From Alphaproteobacteria bacterium (GTDB lineage Bacteria; Pseudomonadota; Alphaproteobacteria; CAAGCB01; CAG-977): 5,407 nucleotides of DNA. A program made the translations under genes and the position numbers. The DNA lies in contig JAJXEL010000132.1 of assembly GCA_021639925.1 (NCBI GenBank), positions 1-5,407 on the forward strand, written 5' to 3'. Below the pieces are notes generated by a model, which saw only the letters and a program-made list of their open reading frames with translations, ran no database searches and was not told the origin of the DNA. Positions 1 through 5,407 of the stretch are shown here, one piece after another; position 1 is the stretch's first letter, and every line of letters begins with the position of its first letter.

Positions 1-104
1 TCTTATCACAGCCTAAAAAAAAAGAAAAGCCGTCTTTTGATTCTTGCAAAAAGAACAAGAGTTTTCTAACCTGGCTGAGATACTGTTTCACGCAAAGGCC
101 GTCC
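1..104. other. Upstream flank of the ccm operon, no assignable gene
   Basis: This stretch precedes the ccmF start and holds a run of nine A (15-23). The frame of ccmF is open back to the left edge of the window but has no ATG, GTG or TTG in this stretch, and its translation, ending in FTQRPS just before the ccmF Met, resembles no Ccm protein I know. The other two plus frames close at TAA 14-16 and TAA 67-69, and either could be the end of an upstream gene. By operon convention ccmE would be expected upstream, but I cannot recognise a CcmE C-terminus here. A weak A/T-rich hairpin (arms 42-46 and 56-60, followed by GTTTT) is visible but not convincing as a terminator. Confidence 0.5.
94..98 (+). 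promoter_or_regulatory. Ribosome binding site of the ccmF-like gene
   Basis: AAAGG lies six bases before the ATG at 105. It supports that ATG as the start even though the frame is open upstream. The protein begun here (MLIELAHYT...) also matches the usual CcmF N-terminus of the type M-[IL]-x-E-L-[AG]-H. Confidence 0.55.
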
Positions 105-2018
105 ATGCTGATTGAACTTGCCCATTATACGATTATATTCGCCCTGACCGCCGTCGGACTGCAGGCTTTGCTGCTGGCGCCGACATTGTGGTCCAGCGGT
201 TCCGCCGTTGCGATCAGGCTGGGATTCAGGGGTGCCTGTTTTACTTCGGCGTTGTTGCTGTTCGCTTTTTTTGTGTTGCTCTACAGCTTTGCCGTCCACG
301 ATTTTTCTTTGGTCGTTGTTTTCGAAACCTTTGATTCGCAAAGCAGCCTGTTTTATGCCTTGCAGGCTTTTTGTTCTTCGCGCGAAGGGTTTTTCTTTAC
401 TTTTATTATCGTCCTGTCCGTTTTTACCCTGATCGGCTTTTCCAAAAAAGACCTGGCGACTTATCAGGAAAGGGGGCGCTATTTATTCGCCGCCGGATTT
501 TTGATCTTTTTCCTGCTGGCTTTGATGCTGGCGACGGCGGATCCGTTCGTCAGAATCGAAGAACCGCCGTTTGAAGGCGCCGGTTTTAATCCGGAATGGC
601 GGCCGCCCCATAAAACGTTGGAGCTGTTATTTATTTTTGCGTCTTATGCGGCCTTGACCGTATCGTTTATCAAAACGATCAGCATGTATTCCAAAGGGCG
701 CCAGTTCGTTATACCCGCGCTGCGCGGTTGCCTGTTCGCGCTGGCGTGTCTGGTCTGCGCGCTGGGTTCAAAGCTGATGACGGGATTTACAACGGCGGAA
801 AACGGCGTTTTATGGCAGTGGACGCCCGACAACTCTCTGCTTTTGTCCGTTTTCATACTGACGGCGGGACAAGCGGTTTTGTTGTTTTTCTGTCGGTATT
901 CCCGCGTTTTTACGAACTGGATCATTGTGTTCGCCACATTGGGATTGGCTTTTTTCAGCGCCGATTTTTTCGCGGCCGAATACCGGTTGTTTTCTTTGTC
1001 CGCAGATGAAGTGTATTTCCCCAACCCCGTCACGGCTTTGTGTGCCTTTGCGGGAACAAGCTGCTTTTTCCTGTTCCTCTGTTCGGCAATGATCAAACGG
1101 TCTTTGCCGGAAAATAATTTCTTCGTCTTTTCGCGCGAAAGCTTTATCGGTTTAGCCGCCGCCGCTTTGCTGGCCGCCGGATTCAGCATCGGGGCTTTGT
1201 CGCTGCTGCCGACGCTGTTTATGTTTCTGCCCGATCTGCCGCTGCGTTTACTGCCGGCTCTATTTAAAGAGATTTTAACGACGGCCGGTATTGCTTTTAC
1301 TTTCTTTTTCTTCCTGGCCTTTAAAAAACGGTCGCTGGGAAAAGGGTGGGTCAAAACCGACTGGAAAACGGATCTGTGGTTCTGGGGCGTTGCTTTGACG
1401 GGCATTTGTTTCTGTCTGTTGAAAGTCAATAACGGTTTGCGGATCGTTTTGTCTTTTCTGCCGGCCGTTTTAATCCTGAATGCATTTTTGACGGCCAAAC
1501 CCTTTAAAATCCCCGCGTCGTTTTCCGGCGTGCCGGAAATGTTAAAAAATACCGGCGCTTTAACATACGGCCTGTTTTTTAACGCGGCAGGAATTCTGAT
1601 CTTTTCCGCAGCATTGGCTTACTGTGTTTTTAACGGCGCCGACACGTCTGCGACGGCGTCGATCACAGAAACGTCAAAAACGCTTTTGCCCTGCCGGATT
1701 GAAGAACTGTCCGGCAAAACGGCCGCCGGCGCCGCACAGTATCGGCTGGTTTGCGCAGACGACACCGGAACAGACGCCGCCGGATTATTAAGCGGCAAAC
1801 CCGTTTTCCAATGGCAGGAAAAAAAGCTGGACGTTAAATTGCTGCAAACCGGCCGGTTTACATTCCGTCTGATCACAGCCGAACAAACGCAGGAAGATCT
1901 GCTGACGGTACGCGCGGCGGAATATCCCCTTTTGCCGCTGGCCGGGGCGGGATTGTTTCTGATATGCCTGGGGCTGGCGTTTTTAATCTTTTCAACACGG
2001 AAGGAACAAACGTTATGA
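105..2018 (+). CDS. ccmF: CcmF-like cytochrome c maturation protein (heme lyase component), divergent
   Basis: This 637-residue polytopic inner-membrane protein has about 14-16 hydrophobic segments, close to the usual CcmF length of about 650. CcmF is the System I protein that ligates heme to apocytochrome c on the periplasmic side, with CcmH and CcmI. Family landmarks are the N-terminus MLIELAH, SREGFFF at 92-98 (canonical AHEGSLL), ATADPF at 143-148 (canonical TSNPF), GFNPEW at 160-165, a hydrophilic periplasmic domain around 510-605 and a last helix at about 609-628. The WWD signature, usually WGGWWFWDPVEN, is reduced to LWQWTPDN at 236-243. Only three histidines exist (7, 65, 169). The family heme ligands (E. 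coli H173, H261, H303, H491) are not at their aligned positions; the HPP position aligns with E173, although RPPHK with H169 is nearby. The start is set by an AAAGG site and the family N-terminus. Assignment rests on architecture and the ccmG-ccmH-ccmI neighbours; catalytic competence is doubtful. Confidence 0.85.
   Translation: MLIELAHYTIIFALTAVGLQALLLAPTLWSSGSAVAIRLGFRGACFTSALLLFAFFVLLYSFAVHDFSLVVVFETFDSQSSLFYALQAFCSSREGFFFTFIIVLSVFTLIGFSKKDLATYQERGRYLFAAGFLIFFLLALMLATADPFVRIEEPPFEGAGFNPEWRPPHKTLELLFIFASYAALTVSFIKTISMYSKGRQFVIPALRGCLFALACLVCALGSKLMTGFTTAENGVLWQWTPDNSLLLSVFILTAGQAVLLFFCRYSRVFTNWIIVFATLGLAFFSADFFAAEYRLFSLSADEVYFPNPVTALCAFAGTSCFFLFLCSAMIKRSLPENNFFVFSRESFIGLAAAALLAAGFSIGALSLLPTLFMFLPDLPLRLLPALFKEILTTAGIAFTFFFFLAFKKRSLGKGWVKTDWKTDLWFWGVALTGICFCLLKVNNGLRIVLSFLPAVLILNAFLTAKPFKIPASFSGVPEMLKNTGALTYGLFFNAAGILIFSAALAYCVFNGADTSATASITETSKTLLPCRIEELSGKTAAGAAQYRLVCADDTGTDAAGLLSGKPVFQWQEKKLDVKLLQTGRFTFRLITAEQTQEDLLTVRAAEYPLLPLAGAGLFLICLGLAFLIFSTRKEQTL
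2001..2005 (+). promoter_or_regulatory. Ribosome binding site of ccmG, inside the end of ccmF
   Basis: AAGGA lies nine bases before the ATG at 2015. It favours that start over the in-frame ATG at 1964, which would add 17 residues before the natural signal-anchor helix. The ATG overlaps the ccmF stop as ATGA (2015-2018), which suggests translational coupling. Confidence 0.6.
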
Positions 2019-2560
2019 AATGGTACGGATTTTTACTGATTTTTATAGCGGCCTCCGTGTTTTCCAATTTTATGTATACGGTACGGCTGGATTTTACCGT
2101 GGAAAATACACTGGTGAAACAAACCTTTCCGTTGCCGGAAGGACAGCTGCAGCTGTTGGACCGCCCCGAAAACCGTATTTTATCCGCGCAAACGATGCCC
2201 AAACAGCCTTTGATTCTGTTTTTTTTCGCTTCCTGGTGTCGTCCGTGCATGATTGAAATTCCGACGCTGGTGAAATTATCCGTCAGAAAAGATGTGCCTT
2301 TTATCGGCGTTGCCGCGCGCGACAAACCTGAAAAAATCCGGGATTTGCTGAAAAAAACGGGAGATCCGTTCCAAATGATCGCGCTGGATCCCGAAATCGC
2401 ATGGACGAAACAAATGAATGCCAACAAATTGCCGACGGCTTTTATCGTCAATGCGAAAGGCGAAGTCGTCGCCCAAATTAAAGGATTGATGACTGAAGAA
2501 TTTTATTTGCAGACGGTTCTGCCTTTTTTACAGGAGCTGAAAAATGAAAAACCTCTTTAA
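2015..2560 (+). CDS. ccmG: CcmG/DsbE-type periplasmic thioredoxin for cytochrome c maturation
   Basis: This is a 181-residue membrane-anchored thioredoxin. Residues 4-22 form an uncleaved signal-anchor helix, and the rest is a periplasmic thioredoxin-like (redoxin) domain. The active site WCRPC is at 74-78 (C75, C78) after the strand LILFFFAS, and the cis-proline is P140 in KLPTAF. The segment GVAARDKPEKIRDLL (98-112) matches the CcmG pattern G[IV]xxKDxPEKAxxxL, and ALDPE follows at 123-127. In System I, CcmG reduces the CcmH and apocytochrome disulfides using electrons from CcdA or DsbD, neither of which is in this window. One oddity is that the usual CcmG block GVxGxPETF is replaced by MNANKLPTAF, so the glutamate after the cis-proline is missing. 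The gene overlaps ccmF by 4 nt and ccmH by 17 nt. A generic TlpA/ResA-type thioredoxin is the alternative, but operon position argues for CcmG. Confidence 0.88.
   Translation: MKWYGFLLIFIAASVFSNFMYTVRLDFTVENTLVKQTFPLPEGQLQLLDRPENRILSAQTMPKQPLILFFFASWCRPCMIEIPTLVKLSVRKDVPFIGVAARDKPEKIRDLLKKTGDPFQMIALDPEIAWTKQMNANKLPTAFIVNAKGEVVAQIKGLMTEEFYLQTVLPFLQELKNEKPL
2532..2536 (+). promoter_or_regulatory. Ribosome binding site of ccmH, inside the end of ccmG
   Basis: AGGAG lies seven bases before the ATG at 2544 and within the ccmG coding sequence. It supports the overlapping start and coupled translation of ccmG and ccmH. Confidence 0.65.
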
Positions 2561-2930
2561 TTTTTTAGCCGTTTTTTTATTGTTTGCCGCACCGGCAACG
2601 GCAGATGACGCGGCTTCCGTCGAAACGGAGGCTTTAGAAATTGCAGACCGTCTGCGGTGCCTGGTTTGTTCCGATGAAAATATCGAAGCGGCCAATGACG
2701 AAACGGCCGAAGACATGCGTTTTTTTATCCGCAAACATCTGACGGACGGAAAAGCGCAGGATCTGGTCGTTCATTTGCTGCTGGCGCAATACGGCGACAT
2801 GATTTCCCTGGAAGACGCACCGGCGCCGACAGCCGAAAACGAAGAAACATTTACCCTTGTTTCTTCGACGCTTTGGTTTGCCGCAATGGCTTTTTATATT
2901 TTCCGGCGTTCAAAAAACTATACTGCTTAA
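2544..2930 (+). CDS. ccmH: CcmH/CcmL (CycL) thiol-disulfide oxidoreductase of cytochrome c maturation
   Basis: This 128-residue protein has a cleavable-looking signal peptide (1-20, with A-T-A before DD), the CcmH active-site motif LRCLVC at 37-42 (C39, C42), a short three-helix-type domain ending in AQYGDMI at 81-87 (family pattern x-RYGDxV), an acidic/proline linker, and a C-terminal membrane helix at about 104-120 followed by RRSK on the cytoplasmic side. CcmH resolves the CXXCH thiols of apocytochrome c with CcmG and is part of the CcmF/H/I ligation complex. The conserved stretch after the second cysteine, usually QNQSI, reads SDENI here and is more acidic. The protein corresponds to the N-terminal, single-domain CcmH of alphaproteobacteria rather than the fused E. 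coli CcmH; the TPR part is the next gene. Length is slightly below the usual 140-160. Confidence 0.9.
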   Translation: MKNLFNFLAVFLLFAAPATADDAASVETEALEIADRLRCLVCSDENIEAANDETAEDMRFFIRKHLTDGKAQDLVVHLLLAQYGDMISLEDAPAPTAENEETFTLVSSTLWFAAMAFYIFRRSKNYTA

Positions 2931-2933
2931 GGA
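2929..2933 (+). promoter_or_regulatory. Ribosome binding site of the ccmI-like gene
   Basis: AAGGA overlaps the ccmH stop codon and sits seven bases before the ATG at 2941. It decides that start over the in-frame ATG at 2857, which would lie inside ccmH and add a non-homologous 28-residue extension. Confidence 0.65.
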
Positions 2934-2940
2934 CAAACGC

Positions 2941-3657
2941 ATGATTTTATTTTTGACGGCCCTGCTGCTGCTGACAATCGGCGCTTTAAGTCTGTTTATT
3001 TTTCCCATTCTGCCTTTGCGCCGCGGGCACGGACAGTCCAGAACGGGCAAGCTGGTCTATATTTGTTTTGTCTTTTTCCTTTTTGCCGTTCTGGTTCCCG
3101 CTTTGTACGGCCGGCAGGGAAAAATGCTGATGCCGGATTATCCTTTGGCCGGCAGAGATACGCTGGAAGCCGAAACCCAAACCCGCAGTATGGCCCGCGT
3201 CAGACGTCTGGAACGTTACCTGGCCGCCAACCCCGATGACGGCATTGTCTGGGAACAGCTGGCGCAGACATACCGCAGCGCCGGTTATTATGACGAAGCG
3301 GCGACGGCTTACCGCAACGCGATCGAATGGGGAATCCCGCAGGATATTTCCAACTGGCACGCTTTGGCGGAAACGTTGATCCAGGCCAACAACGGCCGGA
3401 TTACGGGCGAAGCGCAAAAAGCGCTGGAAAACGTTTTGCGTTACCGCCCCGACGATCCGAAAGCCATCTATTTCCTCGGACTGGCCCGGATTCAAAACCA
3501 GGAACCGCAAAAAGCGCTGGCTTTATGGCGTTATCTGGAACAAATTCTGTCGGCGGAAGATCCCTGGCTGACGGTTATTCACGAACGAATCGCCGGCTTG
3601 CAAGAAACGCTGCGGCTGGATCCGCGCGCCGTAAAACCGCAGGCCCCCGTTTTATAA
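2941..3657 (+). CDS. ccmI: CcmI/CycH-type TPR protein, apocytochrome c chaperone (short form)
   Basis: This 238-residue protein has two N-terminal membrane helices (about 2-24 and 38-56) and then a periplasmic TPR domain. After the second helix the sequence MPDYPLAGR (64-72) matches the CcmI pattern xPDxPLAxR. It is followed by RLERYLAANPDDGIVWEQLA (89-108), the first TPR, with further repeats around 114-131, 137-170 and 173-203. CcmI binds apocytochrome c and hands it to CcmF/CcmH. The oddity is the cytoplasmic loop between the helices, which is only about 13 residues (LRRGHGQSRTGK). Typical CcmI proteins carry about 60-80 residues there with a leucine-zipper-like helix (known from family knowledge). 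The protein also lacks the long C-terminal extension of some alphaproteobacterial CcmI. It is last in the operon, 10 nt after ccmH, and its stop is one base from the convergent antiporter gene. Confidence 0.85.
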   Translation: MILFLTALLLLTIGALSLFIFPILPLRRGHGQSRTGKLVYICFVFFLFAVLVPALYGRQGKMLMPDYPLAGRDTLEAETQTRSMARVRRLERYLAANPDDGIVWEQLAQTYRSAGYYDEAATAYRNAIEWGIPQDISNWHALAETLIQANNGRITGEAQKALENVLRYRPDDPKAIYFLGLARIQNQEPQKALALWRYLEQILSAEDPWLTVIHERIAGLQETLRLDPRAVKPQAPVL

Positions 3658-3658
3658 A

Positions 3659-5380
3659 TCAAACGCCGGCGCCGGCTGTCGGCAAAGAAGCATTCAGCGT
3701 ATTTTCCTGACGCAGGACGGCGGCTGTTTCACGGATACGGTCTTCATCACCGTCCAGGCTTAAAATCGTCGCCGCCGCCAGACGGATACCGCATTCCTGA
3801 GTTTCGGAAATAACCCCCGTCGCCCCCAGACGCACCAGTTCCCCCCAGCGGGTATCATCGTTGCAGCGGATAAAAACGGGAATTGTCGAAGAAACTTCCC
3901 GGACCGCCTGCAAAACGCGGATCGCCGACGGCAGACCGCTGATGCAGATCATAACGGCTTTGGCCTTAGAGATGTTGGCGGCTTCCAAAATACGGACATT
4001 TCCGGCATTTCCAAACAAATAATCCCTGTTATTCTGTTTGGCCCGTTCAATATGCGGCACGTCCGTATCCATGACCAAAAAAGGCACTTCGTTGCGCGCC
4101 AACATTCGCGCGGCCGCCTGGCCGACACGGCCGTAACCGATTAAAAGGACATGGTTTTCCATTTCCTTTTCTTCTTCAATATCATCGGGTGCCGCTTCAT
4201 TTTTCGCCGCGTCTTCCGCCGCACGTTTTTTATCCAGCACTTTTAAAACAAAGGAGCTGACAAAAGGCGTCAAAGACATGGACAAAGCGATGACAACCTG
4301 CAGCAAAGAAGACGTCTGGACGCTCATCAAATGAAAGTTCTGTGCCGCCAGGTTAAACACGACAAACCCGAATTCCCCGGCCTGACACAAAAAGACTGAC
4401 GACGTCGCAGCGCCGTTGTGATTTACCTTCATTCTGCGTTCAATAACGTACAGGACAAAGAATTTAACAACCATCACGCCGACCGTCAGCAATAAAATCT
4501 GAATAATATGCGTCCACGCGTAATGAATATCGATCATCATTCCTACGGACAGGAAGAAAATCCCCAAAAGCATACCACTGAACGACGCGATTTCCGCTTC
4601 GACTTCGTGGCCGAAGTCCGTTTCGGCGATCAGCATGCCCGCCAGGAAAGCCCCCAGAGAAATCGACAGCCCCGCCATATTTGTCGCCCAGGCCGTTGCC
4701 AAAAAGGTAAAAAAGGTCACCGCCGTAAAAGCTTCCGAATTTTTCGTCGAAACAACGATTCGGAACAACGGTTTGACTACCATGCGCCCGATCACCATAA
4801 TCAGCGTCACCGCCCCGATCGCCTGGGTAAACGCCTGCCCCAAATTGCCGATTGCCGTCGTATCCGTCTGCGCCATACGGGGCAACAAAACCATGATCGG
4901 GATAACGGCCAGATCCTGCATTAATAAAATGCCGACGGTCGCGCGGCCGGCGCCCGTATGTATTTCGCCGCGTTCCTGCATCAGGCGCAGAGCAATCGCC
5001 GTCGACGACATGGCCAGCCCCAGCCCGATAATAATCGCTTCGTTCAGCGTTTTATGCATCAGAAAAGCCGCGCCGCCCAAAACAACCGCCGTCGCCAACA
5101 ACTGCACCAAACCGAAACCGAAAATATACAGCCGCATCGCCTTGAAACGGTGGAAAGACAAATCCAGCCCGATCGTAAACATCAAAAACAGCAGCCCCAG
5201 TTCCCCGATATTTTCGGTAACGTGCGTATCCTTAATCAATCCCAGCATATGCGGGCCAAGAACAATCCCCGCCACGATAAACGCCAGCAGCGGATTGACC
5301 TTTAACCGGTAAAAAATCGGGATAAAGATAACGACCGCGGCCAAAAAGGCCAATAGTTCCCAAACCTGATCACCACTCAT
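3659..5380 (-). CDS. KefB/KefC-type monovalent cation:proton antiporter (CPA2) with RCK/TrkA-N domain
   Basis: This 573-residue inner-membrane transporter has about 12-13 hydrophobic segments in residues 5-380 (Na+/H+ exchanger fold), an acidic linker (about 384-408) and a cytoplasmic Rossmann RCK domain from about 409. Visible motifs are FTIGLDLS at 68-75, SSTAIALRLMQERG at 125-138, LLMQDLAVIP at 152-161, HEVEAEI at 258-264 (position of the KefC HALESD regulatory loop), FFLSVGMMID at 275-284 and QAGEFGFVVF at 333-342. The nucleotide-binding loop is GYGRVG at 415-420, with acidic D438 at the end of the second strand. The Q155-D156 pair is the ion-binding pair of KefB/KefC-type K+/H+ exchangers. 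The likely role is K+ efflux coupled to H+ entry, protecting against electrophiles or regulating pH. It ends soon after the RCK domain, shorter than E. coli KefC (620). No kefF/kefG partner is in the window. A YbaL-like member is less likely because of the QD pair. Confidence 0.9.
   Translation of the reverse strand: MSGDQVWELLAFLAAVVIFIPIFYRLKVNPLLAFIVAGIVLGPHMLGLIKDTHVTENIGELGLLFLMFTIGLDLSFHRFKAMRLYIFGFGLVQLLATAVVLGGAAFLMHKTLNEAIIIGLGLAMSSTAIALRLMQERGEIHTGAGRATVGILLMQDLAVIPIMVLLPRMAQTDTTAIGNLGQAFTQAIGAVTLIMVIGRMVVKPLFRIVVSTKNSEAFTAVTFFTFLATAWATNMAGLSISLGAFLAGMLIAETDFGHEVEAEIASFSGMLLGIFFLSVGMMIDIHYAWTHIIQILLLTVGVMVVKFFVLYVIERRMKVNHNGAATSSVFLCQAGEFGFVVFNLAAQNFHLMSVQTSSLLQVVIALSMSLTPFVSSFVLKVLDKKRAAEDAAKNEAAPDDIEEEKEMENHVLLIGYGRVGQAAARMLARNEVPFLVMDTDVPHIERAKQNNRDYLFGNAGNVRILEAANISKAKAVMICISGLPSAIRVLQAVREVSSTIPVFIRCNDDTRWGELVRLGATGVISETQECGIRLAAATILSLDGDEDRIRETAAVLRQENTLNASLPTAGAGV
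3665..3676. repeat. 12-bp perfect GC palindrome at the convergent gene ends
   Basis: GCCGGCGCCGGC is identical to its reverse complement. It lies inside the last codons of the antiporter gene (encoding AGAG) just beyond the ccmI stop. Lacking a T run or a loop, it is a poor intrinsic terminator. It may be only the consequence of Ala/Gly codons in a GC-rich tail. Confidence 0.4.
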
Positions 5381-5389
5381 TGTTTTTTG

Positions 5390-5394
5390 TCCCC
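5390..5394 (-). promoter_or_regulatory. Ribosome binding site of the antiporter gene
   Basis: On the minus strand GGGGA lies nine bases before the ATG at 5380-5378, separated by an A-rich spacer. It supports that start, which gives a short N-terminal MSGDQVWE tail before the first membrane helix, as usual in this family. Any promoter lies beyond the right edge. Confidence 0.5.
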
Positions 5395-5407
5395 GGCTGT
5401 TTACCCG

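Noticed and set aside
39..65. A/T-rich hairpin followed by GTTTT before ccmF, as a possible terminator or attenuator
   Set aside because: The stem is only about five Watson-Crick pairs plus wobbles with a nine-base loop, too weak to call.
644..1498. 284-residue open frame on the minus strand antisense to ccmF
   Set aside because: It lies wholly opposite ccmF, is rich in Lys/Arg/Ala without recognisable domains, and reflects the codon bias of the hydrophobic sense gene.
1964..2014. Earlier in-frame start for ccmG at 1964
   Set aside because: The AAGGA site and ATGA overlap favour 2015, and the extension would precede the natural signal-anchor helix with non-homologous residues.
105..2018. 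ccmF as an NrfE-type nitrite reductase heme lyase
   Set aside because: NrfE proteins also keep the WWD motif and histidines, so this would not explain the losses, and no nrf genes are present.
1873..2451. 192-residue minus-strand open frame across the ccmF/ccmG junction
   Set aside because: It is antisense to two recognised coding sequences and has no motif or ribosome binding site support.
2857..2940. Earlier in-frame start for ccmI at 2857
   Set aside because: It lies inside ccmH without a ribosome binding site, while 2941 has AAGGA at seven bases and gives a normal CcmI N-terminus.
4635..5312. 225-residue plus-strand open frame inside the antiporter gene
   Set aside because: It is antisense to a well-supported transporter, and its Ala/Ile/Pro-rich translation matches no family.

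Overview
The window looks like chromosomal DNA of a proteobacterium, most likely an alphaproteobacterium. This is inferred from the gene order ccmF-ccmG-ccmH-ccmI, which is typical of alphaproteobacterial cytochrome c maturation (System I) operons, and from generally divergent, A/T-run-rich codon use. I cannot fix the genus. I see no rRNA, tRNA, CRISPR array, insertion sequence or phage gene.

Layout: bases 1-104 are the tail of an upstream region with no gene I can assign. Bases 105-3657 are a tight plus-strand operon of four genes: a CcmF-like heme-lyase membrane protein (105-2018), a CcmG/DsbE thioredoxin (2015-2560, ATGA overlap with ccmF), a CcmH/CcmL LRCxxC protein (2544-2930, 17-nt overlap with ccmG) and a CcmI/CycH-type TPR protein (2941-3657, 10-nt gap). 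Bases 3659-5380, on the minus strand, encode a KefB/KefC-type cation:proton antiporter with a C-terminal Rossmann (TrkA-N/RCK) domain. Its stop lies one base from the ccmI stop, so the two units converge with no intergenic space.

In the canonical pathway, CcmG and CcmH keep apocytochrome CXXCH thiols reduced, CcmI holds the apocytochrome, and CcmF (with a b-heme and a WWD domain) performs the ligation of heme delivered by CcmE. Here the thiol-redox parts look intact: WCRPC in CcmG and LRCLVC in CcmH. The heme-handling part does not. The CcmF-like protein has only three histidines, none beyond residue 169, so at least three of the four family heme-ligand histidines are absent, and its WWD motif is eroded to LWQWTPDN. 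The CcmI-like protein also lacks the long cytoplasmic loop between its two N-terminal membrane helices. The most notable content is therefore a remodelled CcmF/H/I ligation complex that either works without the usual heme ligands or has taken on another role. The antiporter is ordinary by comparison.
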